Under the pieces are notes generated by a model. That model was not told the DNA's origin. It made no database searches and saw nothing but the letters and a program-made list of their open reading frames with translations. From Halorubellus salinus (GTDB taxonomy: Archaea > Halobacteriota > Halobacteria > Halobacteriales > Natrialbaceae), in NCBI RefSeq assembly GCF_020567525.1, contig NZ_JAJCVI010000003.1:124001-188000 (forward strand): 64,000 nt of DNA, written 5' to 3'. Shown here in pieces: positions 8,475-18,093 of the stretch (position 1 is the stretch's first letter; each line of letters begins with the position of its first letter). The translations under genes were made by a program, and so were the position numbers.

Positions 8475-9380
8475 TCACGCGAGGAACTGGAGGAAGGCGA
8501 AGAGCGTCCCGAGTGCGGCGAGCGTGGTCGCGAACACGTTCAGGGACGCGAACGTCGCGTCCCCGCCGAGTTCGGTCGCGTAGACGTACGTCGAGACGGC
8601 GGTGGGTGCGCCGAGCATCACGACCGCGGTGTCGCGGACGAGCGGGTCGACGGCGAGCGTCGTGAAGACGAGCCACGCGAGGACGGGCATCGCGACGACC
8701 TTGAGTGCGACGACGCGACCGGTTCGACCGAGCGACGAACCGTAGCCGGTGGCGCGCAGCGACCCGCCGACGGCGACGAGCGCGACGGGGAGTGCGAGCG
8801 CGGACAACGGCGCGAGGCCGGCGTCGACCGCCGTGGGGACGGTGACGTCGAGGGACGCGACGGCGAGGCTCGCGGCGAGCGTCAGGAGCACGGGGTTCGT
8901 CGCGACGCTCCGGAGTTCGCCAGCGACGGCAGCGTCGGCGTCGTTGATCGTCACGAGCACGAGTATCGTGACCGGGATCTGGACGAGCGAGGCGAGGCCG
9001 AGGACGACGCTCGCGGTCGCGGCCGCGGTCACGCCGAGCGTCGCGGCGACCACGGGCACGCCGAAGTACCCGAGGTTCCCGTGATAGGATTGGACGAGCG
9101 CGACGCTCCGCCGGTCGTCGGCGCCGCGACGGTTCGCGACCCACGCGAGCGCGAGGAGCGAGCCGATGACGGCGACGAGCCCGAGGACGAGTTCCGGGGA
9201 GACGAGCGTCGCGAGGTCGCGGTCGTGCGTCGACGAGAACACGAGCGCCGGCAGGAGCACGTAGAACGCGAGCTGGCCGAGGCGCTCGTTGCGAGCGTCG
9301 GTGAGGACGCCGCCGCGTCGCGCGAGCAACCCGAGGACGACGAGCGCGAACATGAACGCGAACCGCTCGGCGAGACTCAC
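8475..9380 (-). CDS. AEC family transporter (auxin efflux carrier-like)
   Basis: The 301-residue protein is almost wholly hydrophobic, with about eight to ten predicted membrane helices. It has the AEC/malonate-permease pattern: an N-terminal LARRGGVLTDARNERLGQLAFYVLLPALVF and the repeat element YHGNLGYFGVPVV with its conserved Asn-Gly pair. Members move organic acids, auxin-like compounds or other small anions; the substrate here is unknown. It stands alone between the prenyl synthase and an S9 peptidase, all leftward, with no overlap. Confidence 0.83.
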   Translation of the reverse strand: MSLAERFAFMFALVVLGLLARRGGVLTDARNERLGQLAFYVLLPALVFSSTHDRDLATLVSPELVLGLVAVIGSLLALAWVANRRGADDRRSVALVQSYHGNLGYFGVPVVAATLGVTAAATASVVLGLASLVQIPVTILVLVTINDADAAVAGELRSVATNPVLLTLAASLAVASLDVTVPTAVDAGLAPLSALALPVALVAVGGSLRATGYGSSLGRTGRVVALKVVAMPVLAWLVFTTLAVDPLVRDTAVVMLGAPTAVSTYVYATELGGDATFASLNVFATTLAALGTLFAFLQFLA

Positions 9381-9482
9381 ACCGGACGCAGTCGACTCGC
9401 GGCCTTCACGCTTCGGGTTCGCGCAGTCGCCATCACCGACTCCTGACGTCCCCAGGGGAGCGTCCCGCGGGAGCGCGAGCGG

Positions 9483-11378
9483 CTAGAGCCGTCGGTCGAA
9501 GAAGTCCGCCATCAGGCGGAACGTCCGTATCTTGTGGTCGGCGTCGGTCGACGTGTGCCCCTTCTCGCCGAGTTCAACGTACTCGAACTCCTCGCCTTCC
9601 TCCCAGCCGCGTTCGAGGAGTGCGTCGCGGAACGTCCGCGCCTGCGAGATGGGACAGCGCGGGTCGTTGACGCCGTGGACCATCAGGAGCGGGTCCGTCA
9701 CGTCGTCGACGTGCGTGATGGCCGAGCGGTCGCGGTAGAGCTCGGCGTCCTCGTCGGGGTCGCCGACGAGCTGTTCGAGGTACGACTGGAAGTGCGGCAT
9801 CGACTCCTCGTACAGCAGTTCGAGGTCGGTCATCCCGACGAACGCCGCGCCGGCGCTCCAGAACTCGGGTCGCTGCACGAGCTGCATGTACGTCGAGTAC
9901 CCGCCGTAGGACCCACCGTAGACGGCGACGCGGTCCTCGTCGACCCACTCCTGGCGTTTCAGCCAGCGACCGCCTTCGGCGACGTCGACCTGCTCCATGC
10001 CGCCCCAGTCGCCGTTGATGCGGTGCTTGAACTCGCGGCCGCGGCCCGTGGACCCGCGGTAGTTCGGGAGCAGCACGCTGTAGCCCTCGTCGACGAGGAA
10101 CTGGACGCGCTCGTTGAACCGCCGGGACTCGTGCGCGCTCGGTCCACCGTGTACCATCACGATGGCGGGCGACGGGCGTTCGCCCGAGTCGTAGACGAGC
10201 GCCTCGATCTCGAGGCCGTCCGTGGACTCGTACGTGACGACGTCGCAGGGCGCGAAGTCCTCGGGCTCGAACCGCCCGTACTCGGCGTCGACGAGGGTGT
10301 CGATTCCGTCGGCGTCGAGGTCGTACGCGAGGAGGCGCTGGCGGGTGGTCGGGGATTCGTGCGTGACGAGCACGCGACCGTCGGCGAGGACGCCGTCGTC
10401 GGCGCTCGACCCGGGGAACATCGCGACGCCCTCGGGGAGGTCGAACTCCGTGGCGGCGTCGGTGTCCTCGCGCTCGTAGTGGACGGCGACCTCCGCGCAG
10501 TCGCGCGCTCGACGCGCGAGGAACCCCTCGCCGTCGGGGAGGACGAACGCGGGCACCTCCTCGTGGTCCGGCGAACCGTACCACGTCACCGTCCCGGCGT
10601 CGAGGTCGTAGACGCCGGGGCGAGTGGTGTCCTCGCTGTCGTCGGCGAGGAGGACGGCGTCACCGCTCGGGAACCAGTCGACGATGCTCGTCTCCGCGCC
10701 GACGTCGCCGACGTCCAGGCGTCGTGCGTCCACGGCGGCACCCTCGCCGTCGGCTGCCGCGTCCGCGTCGCGGTCGGGGAGGTCGGCGACGTAGGGGTCC
10801 TCGTTGTCGAGGTCGTCGCGCTCGTTCGTCCGGTAGGAGACGCGGTCGCCGTCGGGCGAGAACTGCCCGAGGACGACCGGTCGGTCGTACGCGGTGAGTT
10901 GCGTCGAGTCGCCGGTCTCGACGTCGTGGACGTGGAGGTTCATCTGGCCGGTCGCGGTCGTCGAGTACAGGAGCCGGGAGCCGTCCGGGGAGACGTCCTG
11001 GAGGACGGTCTGGCCGTCGGTCTCGACGACGAGTTCGACGTCGCCGTCGAGCGTGATGGCGTAGACATCGTTCTGCTCGTCGCCGGCGTCCTCGTCCTGA
11101 TGGAAGAACACGCGGTCGCCGTCGGCGTCCCACGCGATGGGGTACATCGCGTTCTCGGGGACGTTCCCGTCGCTGACCTGCGTGCGGTCGCCGGACTCGA
11201 CGTCGAGGACGTAGAGCTCGTTCCGCCCGGTCTCGTCGTGGTAGTACGCGACCCGGTCGCCGTCGGGGCTCACCGTCGGATGGTAGAAATCGGGGAGGGA
11301 GGCGAGGGCTTCGAGGGTGTCGTCGTCGCTTCCTGCGCGGCGCGTCGTGGCCTGTTGGGCGTCGTTAGCGTCTGTCAT
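9483..11378 (-). CDS. S9 family peptidase (prolyl oligopeptidase / acylaminoacyl peptidase type)
   Basis: This is a serine peptidase of the S9 family with an N-terminal WD40-like (TolB/PD40) propeller (about residues 25-370) and a C-terminal alpha/beta hydrolase domain. The propeller shows repeated blocks such as SPDGDRVAY and SPDGSRLLY. The catalytic triad is visible: Ser in GGSYGGYS (about residue 488), Asp in HGVNDPRCP (about 570) and His in EKGHTS (about 607). No signal peptide is present, so it acts in the cytoplasm, probably on short peptides. It stands alone. The AT-rich stretch 11480-11560 upstream likely holds its promoter. A second S9 peptidase lies at 24435-26672. Confidence 0.9.
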   Translation of the reverse strand: MTDANDAQQATTRRAGSDDDTLEALASLPDFYHPTVSPDGDRVAYYHDETGRNELYVLDVESGDRTQVSDGNVPENAMYPIAWDADGDRVFFHQDEDAGDEQNDVYAITLDGDVELVVETDGQTVLQDVSPDGSRLLYSTTATGQMNLHVHDVETGDSTQLTAYDRPVVLGQFSPDGDRVSYRTNERDDLDNEDPYVADLPDRDADAAADGEGAAVDARRLDVGDVGAETSIVDWFPSGDAVLLADDSEDTTRPGVYDLDAGTVTWYGSPDHEEVPAFVLPDGEGFLARRARDCAEVAVHYEREDTDAATEFDLPEGVAMFPGSSADDGVLADGRVLVTHESPTTRQRLLAYDLDADGIDTLVDAEYGRFEPEDFAPCDVVTYESTDGLEIEALVYDSGERPSPAIVMVHGGPSAHESRRFNERVQFLVDEGYSVLLPNYRGSTGRGREFKHRINGDWGGMEQVDVAEGGRWLKRQEWVDEDRVAVYGGSYGGYSTYMQLVQRPEFWSAGAAFVGMTDLELLYEESMPHFQSYLEQLVGDPDEDAELYRDRSAITHVDDVTDPLLMVHGVNDPRCPISQARTFRDALLERGWEEGEEFEYVELGEKGHTSTDADHKIRTFRLMADFFDRRL

Positions 11379-11619
11379 GATGGGGTTGGTGGTGTGGTCG
11401 GTGTGCGGTCCATCGGGTCGTCGACTGGGTGGCCGCGGTCGGTGACCGTGGCGCTTCTGGGCAGCTGTGTAGGTACGTGAGATTCGAAGCGGTCGCTACG
11501 GAAAAGAATTGTTGTTTCGAAGTACAGTCTTCTTCTCTTACAGATTCGACCGCCGGGGATTTAGTTCTTCTGGTGGTCCAGGTGCGGCGTCGATCCACTC
11601 GTCGGACCACTCGACGCGT

Positions 11620-12315
11620 TCAGGCGTCGAGTGCGAGCGAGCGGACGCGCTCGCGCAGTTCCGCGGGACCGTCCGCGACCGCGTCGGCGCGCGAGACGTC
11701 CTGCTCGCCGTCGGAGTCCGGCGACCGATAGGCGAGGACTATGGCGCCGGCGCGCGCCGCCGCCTCGATGCCGCTCGCTGAATCCTCGATGACGAGACAG
11801 CGCTCGGGCGCGACGCCCAGGCGTCGCGCGGCCTCCTCGTAGATGAACGGCTCGGGCTTCCCCGGCTCGTCGAGTTCGGGCGCGAGCACCTCCGCGTCGA
11901 AGACGTCCTCGAGGTCGAGGCGCGAGAGCGTCCACTCGACCCACTGCGGGAACGACGACGTCGCCAATCCGACGGGGAGCCCCGCGTCCTGCAGTTCGCG
12001 GACGAGTTCGGCCGCGCCCTCGGTGACGTCGGCGCGTTCGAGGTAGATGCTCTCCGCGACGTCGTCGTAGAGCGCGAAGTACTCCTCGCGAGTCACGTTC
12101 ATGTCGAGGTCGGCGCCGAACGTGTCGTACTGGTCGTAGATGCTCACGCCCGTGAGGTCCGCGGGCGTCACCTCGGCCGCCGGCGGGTACGCGACGTCGA
12201 TGATGTCGTGCATCTCCTCGGTCCAGTACGACTCGGACTCGACGAGCACGCCGTCCATGTCGAATATCACGGCGTCGATGCGTCGATTCTCGAGGTCGGC
12301 TTCGGGCTCGGTCAT
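11620..12315 (-). CDS. HAD family hydrolase (beta-phosphoglucomutase / phosphatase-like)
   Basis: This HAD-superfamily phosphatase of subfamily IA has motif I FDMDGVL (about residues 18-24), motif II ATSSF, Lys in motif III ([16 protein letters not shown]) and motif IV EDSASGI. The order and the VxS-type cap are typical of phosphoglycolate or sugar-phosphate phosphatases and of beta-phosphoglucomutase-like enzymes. I start it at the ATG at 12315 (231 residues), directly before [19 protein letters not shown]; longer in-frame starts add unconserved Arg/Cys-rich sequence. It is divergent from the lipoprotein at 12411. The substrate is unknown. Confidence 0.87.
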   Translation of the reverse strand: MTEPEADLENRRIDAVIFDMDGVLVESESYWTEEMHDIIDVAYPPAAEVTPADLTGVSIYDQYDTFGADLDMNVTREEYFALYDDVAESIYLERADVTEGAAELVRELQDAGLPVGLATSSFPQWVEWTLSRLDLEDVFDAEVLAPELDEPGKPEPFIYEEAARRLGVAPERCLVIEDSASGIEAAARAGAIVLAYRSPDSDGEQDVSRADAVADGPAELRERVRSLALDA

Positions 12316-12410
12316 GCCCGGAGGAACGCAGCACGAGCCCTTGCATCCACGGGTTCCGGCCCGGGAGCGATGACAAGACACTTGCACTCTGGGTCGGACT
12401 ACCTCGACCG

Positions 12411-12998
12411 ATGCCCTCCACGCGACGTCGAGCGCTCCGAGCGACCGCTGGCGCGGTCGCAGCGAGCCTCGCAGGCTGCAGCGCACTCACCGGGAACTCG
12501 GAGCGCGAGCGTCCGCGCGGCGAACGCCTCGGGACGCCTATCACGGACTACGAGACGGAGCGCGCCGTCGTCGAGGACGAGCAGCGCCTCGTCGACTGGC
12601 CGGACGAGGACCAGGCGCCGAGCGGACAGTGGCTCGTCGGGACGGCCGACGACCGCGAGAAACTGACGTTCCCGACGGACGCGACGACCGACGTCGAATC
12701 GTTCCTCGACGACACCGCGTTCGAGGACGCCGCCGTCATCGTGTTCCAGCGCCAGCACGGTGCGTGCTACCGGCTGGACGCGTACCGGCCGACCGCGAAG
12801 CCGGACGAGATATCGGCCTACCTCTGCACCGAGACGCGCCCCGCGGACGAACCCTGCAGCGCGGACGCCGACCGGACGACGCTGCTCGCGCTCCGCATCC
12901 CCGTGGACGCTCGCGACCGCAACCGCCTCTCCGTCACGGAGGGCTCCGAGTGCTCGAACCGGCTCGGTCCGCGAGACGCTGGAGGTGACGGACGATGA
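12411..12998 (+). CDS. Tat lipoprotein of unknown function
   Basis: The 195-residue protein starts with a twin-Arg signal ([19 protein letters not shown]) whose Cys at about residue 23 is a lipobox, so it should be exported folded and lipid-anchored on the outside. The mature part has three Cys pairs or singles (HGACYRL, AYLCTE, EPCSA, SECSN) and no recognisable domain. Its stop overlaps the start of a second lipoprotein, which in turn overlaps an Orc1/Cdc6 gene, so the three are probably co-transcribed. I do not recognise a function. Confidence 0.72.
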   Translation: MPSTRRRALRATAGAVAASLAGCSALTGNSERERPRGERLGTPITDYETERAVVEDEQRLVDWPDEDQAPSGQWLVGTADDREKLTFPTDATTDVESFLDDTAFEDAAVIVFQRQHGACYRLDAYRPTAKPDEISAYLCTETRPADEPCSADADRTTLLALRIPVDARDRNRLSVTEGSECSNRLGPRDAGGDGR

Positions 12999-14377
12999 CC
13001 GACCGCGACGACGGAGGTGACTCCTGCGGGGGGACCGGGGCGTCGCGGCGACGCGTCCTCGCGGGCGCGGCGAGCGCGAGCATCGCCACGGCACTCGCCG
13101 GGTGCTCGTTCTCGCTCGGCGGCAGCGGCTACGACCGTGCGGCCCTGAGCGAGGTCGCCGAGGGCCCGGACCCGTCACGTCCCGCGACGCATCCCGTCGA
13201 GATCGACGAGGCGATGATTGCCGACCACCGCGAGCACGCTCGCGACCATCTGGAGCAGGTGTCCGACGACCCGAGCCTCCCGAACGGCGTCGTCGCGGAC
13301 GAACTCGCCAGTAACCGCGAGCGGGTCGCGGAGACGCTGCGCGTACAGGGGCCGAGCGACGCGGACGGCGGCGAGCCCAGCGACGACGGGAGCGGGTCGG
13401 GCGAAACCGACGACCGGAGCGCGGAGCACCGGCTGCACGACGCCCGGGACGTCCGCGCCGACGCTGCAGACCTCCACTTCCAGTATCTCGCAGCGACGGG
13501 CGACGTCACCGAGCGCGAGCTGGAGCGACTCCGGGACGACGCCCGCGACCGGCTCGCAGGCTTCCGGCGCGCGTGGGCGTACCGCGCGCCGTCGCCGACG
13601 CGAGCGCTCCTCGTGCACGCGCTCTTCGAGGGCCTCGTCGAACGCGTCGAGGTCGACCTCGCGCCGTGGCCGCGGTTCCCCGACGACCCGCTTGCTGGCT
13701 GGCGCGAGGTCGGGCACCTCCGCGGGAAGGTGGCGACGGCGGACGCGCTGCTCGACGACCTCGACGCGTACCGCGAGCAGGTCGCGACCGCGGACGCGGG
13801 CCGGTACCGGCCGGCGCTGGCGGCGGCGGCGATGTGGCTGTCGCGGCGCGCGAACCGCGTCGAGTACCGCGACGACCGCGCGCTGGAGGACGGCCGCGCC
13901 GGGCTGTCGACCGACCCCGGCGACTCGGTTGCCGGGTACGGGTTCGACGTCGCACGCGAGTACCTGCGGGAGTATTCCAAGCGCGCGTTCAACGACGTCC
14001 AGCACGACTCGCAGTACGCGCGGACGGCGCTGTTCGCCGCGAAGCGCCGCGCCGCCGTGGACGCGTTCGCGGCGGCCGTGGACGACGCCGAATCCAGTGG
14101 TGGGTCGGTCGACGTCTCCGCGAGCACGGTCGCCGACGAGCGGACGAGAGCGGTCGACGCGATCGAGCAGACGCTCGACGCTGGCCCGACCGGTCTCCAG
14201 CGGCGGTTGCTGGAGCCAGCGTACGTCGCACTCCGGGACGGCGACGGCGAACTGCGGACCGGCCGGAACAGCGACCCCAGGCGAGCGTTCGCGGTCTACC
14301 GGTACGTCGCGAGGTACGCCGACGCGGCGACGCGAGCGAGCGAGGAACTCGTCGGCCTCCTGCGCGCCGCCGAGTGA
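12995..14377 (+). CDS. large Tat lipoprotein of unknown function
   Basis: This 460-residue protein has a twin-Arg segment (GASRRRVLAGAASASIATALAGC) ending in a lipobox Cys near residue 36. It is then mostly helical, with many Arg/Glu/Ala-rich stretches such as EHARDHLEQVSDD and AAMWLSRRANRVEYRDD, and no motif I can name. A short acidic, Gly/Ser-rich linker lies around residues 128-145. It starts inside the 3' end of the preceding lipoprotein (ATGA) and ends inside the start of the Orc1/Cdc6 gene (GTGA). Probably a surface helical protein; no function assigned. Confidence 0.72.
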   Translation: MTDRDDGGDSCGGTGASRRRVLAGAASASIATALAGCSFSLGGSGYDRAALSEVAEGPDPSRPATHPVEIDEAMIADHREHARDHLEQVSDDPSLPNGVVADELASNRERVAETLRVQGPSDADGGEPSDDGSGSGETDDRSAEHRLHDARDVRADAADLHFQYLAATGDVTERELERLRDDARDRLAGFRRAWAYRAPSPTRALLVHALFEGLVERVEVDLAPWPRFPDDPLAGWREVGHLRGKVATADALLDDLDAYREQVATADAGRYRPALAAAAMWLSRRANRVEYRDDRALEDGRAGLSTDPGDSVAGYGFDVAREYLREYSKRAFNDVQHDSQYARTALFAAKRRAAVDAFAAAVDDAESSGGSVDVSASTVADERTRAVDAIEQTLDAGPTGLQRRLLEPAYVALRDGDGELRTGRNSDPRRAFAVYRYVARYADAATRASEELVGLLRAAE

Positions 14378-15465
14378 GAGCGTCCAGGGCGTCGCCGACT
14401 CCCGAAGACGTTACGTCGACGCTCTTCGAAGCCCGTGACGTGATTCGGGACGCGCGCGTGCTCCGGACGGACTTCGTGCCGAGCGAGGTCGAGCATCGGG
14501 ACGGCGAGGTGAACCACCTGTCGTCGGTGCTCGACCCCCTGACGAGAGGGGAGTCCGCCGACACCGCGGTCGTCACCGGCCCCTCGGGGGCGGGGAAGAC
14601 GTGCCTGACGCGGTTCGTCGCCGGGAAGCTCCGCGAGGCGACGCTCGACGTCGAGACGGTGTACGTGAACTGCTGGCGGAACTACACGCGATATCGGGCG
14701 CTCTACAGCGTCCTCGAGCACGTCGGGCGGACCGTGGACGTGCATCGGCAGTCGACGCCGACTGACGTCCTCGTCGACCGCGTGGAGAACGCGGACCAGC
14801 GCGCGGTCGTCGTCCTCGACGAGGCCGACCAACTGGAGGACCCCGGTATCATCTACGACCTCCACGGGCTCCCGCAGTACGCGGTCGTGGTGGTCGCGAA
14901 CCGCGAACAGGACCTGTACGCGCCCGAAGGGAACCGGCTGCGGTCGCGCCTCCAGTCGAGCGAACACGTCCGCATGGACACGTACGGCGCCGACCAGCTC
15001 GTCTCCATCCTCCAGTCGCGCGTCGAGAACGGCCTGGAGCGCGACGTCGTCACGACCGCGCAACTCGAGCGCATCGCGGACGCGGCAGCGGGCGACGCGC
15101 GGCTCGCCATCGGCATCCTGCGGAGTGCGGCGCGTGCCGCGGAACGCGAGGACGCCGACGAGATAACCGACGACGTCATCGAGGGGGCGGTGCCGACCGC
15201 GGAGACCGAGATGCGTCAGGCCGACGTCGCGAACCTCACCCCCGACCAGGTCGCGGTGTTCGAGGTCGTCCGCGAGCACGGCCCCGTCAGTCCCGGCGAC
15301 ATCTACGAGGAGTACTGCGAGCGCGTCGACGACCCGAAGTCCGAGCGCTCGGTTCGCTCGTACCTCTCGAAGATGCAGCAGTACGACCTCCTCCTCGCGA
15401 GCGGCTCCAGCCGCAGTCGCGTGTACGAGGTCGTCGACGACGACCTCCCGTCGCCGGGCGCCTGA
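14374..15465 (+). CDS. cdc6: Orc1/Cdc6-type AAA+ ATPase
   Basis: The 363-residue protein is an archaeal Orc1/Cdc6 homologue, the family that recognises replication origins and loads MCM. It shows Walker A GPSGAGKT (about 69-76), Walker B VVVLDEADQ (about 147-155), the sensor-type VVVANREQDL, the lid GDARLAIGILRSAARAA and a C-terminal winged helix (GPVSPGDIYEEY..RSVRSYLSKM). The GTG at 14374 is chosen because it overlaps the preceding stop (GTGA) and gives the normal length; sequence further upstream in this frame is antisense-like. There is no intergenic space next to it for an origin. Haloarchaea carry many such paralogues, so this may be a non-origin copy. Confidence 0.85.
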   Translation: MRASRASPTPEDVTSTLFEARDVIRDARVLRTDFVPSEVEHRDGEVNHLSSVLDPLTRGESADTAVVTGPSGAGKTCLTRFVAGKLREATLDVETVYVNCWRNYTRYRALYSVLEHVGRTVDVHRQSTPTDVLVDRVENADQRAVVVLDEADQLEDPGIIYDLHGLPQYAVVVVANREQDLYAPEGNRLRSRLQSSEHVRMDTYGADQLVSILQSRVENGLERDVVTTAQLERIADAAAGDARLAIGILRSAARAAEREDADEITDDVIEGAVPTAETEMRQADVANLTPDQVAVFEVVREHGPVSPGDIYEEYCERVDDPKSERSVRSYLSKMQQYDLLLASGSSRSRVYEVVDDDLPSPGA

Positions 15466-15492
15466 AAGAAGAAGGGGACGAAGCGCTTGTCG

Positions 15493-18093
15493 TCAGCTCC
15501 GGTTCCTGCGACGGACGACCATGTAGCCGAGCGCGAGCGGCGCGAGCGCGAGCAGGACGAGACCGGACAGGCCGCTCCGAGCGGGACTCGCGTCACCCGC
15601 GGGCTGGACGGCCGCGCTCTCGTTCCCCTCGGTCTCGTTCACTGCAGTCGTGGCCGGCTCTTCCGTCGTCGTTGCCGGTGGTTCCGTCGTCTCGTTACCG
15701 TTGCCTCCATCCGCCGCGACGATCTCGACCTGGACGGTGTCGGTGTTGTCGCCGTCGTCCACCTCGATCGTGTAGGTGCCGGGCTCCACGTCGTCCGTGG
15801 AGAGTGCGAGCGTCCAGCGACCGGAGAGACCCCACTCGTCGGTCGAGTTCGTCTCGAAGTCGTTCGCACTTGGGCCACTGATGACCTCGACGGAGATGGA
15901 GTTATCGTCCGGCTTCCGGTTCGTCAGCCCGGCGACGATCATCTGGTCGCCGACGGGGACATCCTGGATTTCGCCATCGGAGACGCTCCCGGCGGGCCCG
16001 ACGGTCTCGATCGACGTCGCGCCGTCGGTAAGCCGGAACGACTCCTCGATGGCGAGGTCGTCGCTCGCAACCTCGTTCGTGGTCTCGTCTTTGAGGCGTG
16101 CGACGATCTGTGACTGGGTCAATCCAGTACCGAAGCTCTGGACGTAGTTCTCGAGCGAGGCGAGTTCCGCGTTCGGCTGACCGGGCAGCACGCCGTCACC
16201 GGCGACGCTGTCCCGACCGAGACCGATGACGAAGGCGCGGATATCGCCCTCGTTGAGCTGCCGTCCGTCGACCGTCGTCAACGAGATGTCGTCCTCGTCG
16301 AACGTGTCGTCGTCGTCGACGGTGATCCGCTCGGTCGCGACGCGACCGCGCGAGTCGACCATCACGGCGAGCACGGCGTCGAGACCCGGCGCCGTACCTA
16401 TCACGTCGACCGTTCCGTCCTCGACGGCGACCTGTGCGTCGATCGTCTGGAACGTCCGCGCTTCCTCGAGTCCGGGTTCCTGCACGACGAGCGACATCTG
16501 CGAGCTCGTGGCGCTCGAGAAGTCGGACGTGCTCAGCGTCGTCGCGATCTCGCCGTCCGAGATGACGTCGTCCGCCTCGACCACGCCGATCCGGTACCGG
16601 CCGGGGATCGAGAAGATGTCACTGGCCTGCGAGAGCACGACGTCTTCGCGCTCCCATTCGCCAGTCGAGTCCACGCTGAGGGTGTCGTCCGCGTTCAGCG
16701 AGCCGTCCTCGTTGATGTCGAGGAGCTCCCAGTCGCCCTGGTCGCGCGCGTAGACGACGACTTCGTCCACGCCAAGCGCGGCGGTGCCGCGCACGTCCTC
16801 GTCGCTACCCGCGACGTAGACGCCGGGTGGACTGTCGAAGTTCAGGTCGCCCTGGTCGACGTCGAGCGTCCTGTCGTCCTCGGTGTCTCCGAGGTCCGCC
16901 GCGACGTCCTCGAGCGACCGGTCCGCCTGGAAGAGGTCGATGCTGATCGATGCGTCGTCGAGGAGTCTGGTGTCGATCTGACCGACGCCGACACCGGTGT
17001 CCTCGTCGATCTCGACCTGCGCCCACGCGAAGTCGGCGGTCCCGTCGCCGTCGGTGTCGAACGTGCCTTTGTCGATGACGTCCTGGACGTCACGGAAGAC
17101 GTCAGCGTCGACGACGTCGTTCCGGAACTCGCTGTCCTCGATGACGACGTAGTGGTTCGCACCGGCGGTGGATCCACGGATGGTGTACCGGACGTTCTCA
17201 CCGCGAGTGACGTTGTCCGCTTCGAGGTCGAGGTTCACGTCGTCTTCGCTCTGCACGCTGACGGACGTGGACTGGCTGGCGGGACCGAAGTCGAGGTCGT
17301 CCCAGCCTTCGACCGTGATGGTGATGTCGTTGACGTCCACGTCGCTGACGTCGAGCGCCCAGTAGGCTGCGTCGACCGTGGAGTTACCGAGTTCACCGTC
17401 CTGGAACTGCCCGATACCTTGCAGGTAGACGATCCCGGTTCCGGTGCCGCGCTGGCCGGGGTTCGTCACCTTCTGTGGGTTCGCCGCGTACGGCCCGGAG
17501 AGTTCGTTTCTCTGCTGTTCGGAGAGTGCTCCGGCGTCAGCGAGTACCTCGCCGGTGATCTCGTCGCCGTTGGTGTCCCGGATGACGAGTTCGAGGTCCT
17601 CCGCCTCTTCGAAGTTCCATTCGGCGCGAACGAGGAGCGTCTCGTCCTCCTGGACCGTGGAGCCTTCAACGTCCACGCCGCGTTGGTTCAGTACTTCGAG
17701 TTCGGTGACGCGGGGCGTCTGGACGACGACGCCGGCGGCGTCACCCGACCCGGTGAGCGTATATTGCCCGCGTTCCTGGTCCTGCGGGATCGGTGATTCG
17801 AGCGGGATGCCCTCTGCGTCGCCCGAGACACCGGTCAGTTGTGACGAGTCGATCGGGGTGCCGTCTTCGCCGAGGAAGTTGATGTCCTCTTCGCCCTGGA
17901 AGACGACTGGTTTCTCGGTGGCGACCTGGACGTCGTTCGGTCCGCCGACGCCGGGGTTGAAGTTCCCCGCGCTTCCGCCGCGCTGGATGGTCAACCCGAA
18001 GGCGACGCCCGCCACAGCTGGGGCTGCGACGAGCAGGAGTACCATCGTGATGGCTCCGAGTTTCCGTCGCGATTGGTCAGCGTTGGTTGTCAT
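15493..18093 (-). CDS. csg: S-layer / major cell surface glycoprotein
   Basis: This 866-residue exported protein looks like the S-layer glycoprotein. It has an N-terminal signal (MVLLLVAAPAVAGVAFG), a mature start in the haloarchaeal style (IQRGGSAGNFNPG..VVFQGEEDINFLGED), long acidic beta-rich domains and at least six sequons (NST, NVT, NST, NET, NET, NES). A Thr/Pro/Glu-rich stretch (about residues 800-835) is typical of O-glycosylation. One C-terminal membrane helix is followed by RRRNRS. The usual PGF tripeptide of archaeosortase substrates is absent before this helix. It is transcribed alone, with a 400-bp leader region. Several related surface proteins can coexist, so it need not be the only S-layer subunit. 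Confidence 0.85.
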   Translation of the reverse strand: MTTNADQSRRKLGAITMVLLLVAAPAVAGVAFGLTIQRGGSAGNFNPGVGGPNDVQVATEKPVVFQGEEDINFLGEDGTPIDSSQLTGVSGDAEGIPLESPIPQDQERGQYTLTGSGDAAGVVVQTPRVTELEVLNQRGVDVEGSTVQEDETLLVRAEWNFEEAEDLELVIRDTNGDEITGEVLADAGALSEQQRNELSGPYAANPQKVTNPGQRGTGTGIVYLQGIGQFQDGELGNSTVDAAYWALDVSDVDVNDITITVEGWDDLDFGPASQSTSVSVQSEDDVNLDLEADNVTRGENVRYTIRGSTAGANHYVVIEDSEFRNDVVDADVFRDVQDVIDKGTFDTDGDGTADFAWAQVEIDEDTGVGVGQIDTRLLDDASISIDLFQADRSLEDVAADLGDTEDDRTLDVDQGDLNFDSPPGVYVAGSDEDVRGTAALGVDEVVVYARDQGDWELLDINEDGSLNADDTLSVDSTGEWEREDVVLSQASDIFSIPGRYRIGVVEADDVISDGEIATTLSTSDFSSATSSQMSLVVQEPGLEEARTFQTIDAQVAVEDGTVDVIGTAPGLDAVLAVMVDSRGRVATERITVDDDDTFDEDDISLTTVDGRQLNEGDIRAFVIGLGRDSVAGDGVLPGQPNAELASLENYVQSFGTGLTQSQIVARLKDETTNEVASDDLAIEESFRLTDGATSIETVGPAGSVSDGEIQDVPVGDQMIVAGLTNRKPDDNSISVEVISGPSANDFETNSTDEWGLSGRWTLALSTDDVEPGTYTIEVDDGDNTDTVQVEIVAADGGNGNETTEPPATTTEEPATTAVNETEGNESAAVQPAGDASPARSGLSGLVLLALAPLALGYMVVRRRNRS

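Noticed and set aside
9534-11480. Long open frame antisense to the S9 peptidase (about 648 codons), and similar frames of 600-1300 codons antisense to other genes
   Set aside because: They are Val/Arg/Asp/Gly-rich mirror images of codon-biased GC-rich genes, show no motifs, and the opposite strand encodes clear protein families.
14374-15492. Replication origin beside the Orc1/Cdc6 gene
   Set aside because: No AT-rich unwinding stretch or origin recognition box repeats were seen and flanking genes overlap or nearly touch.
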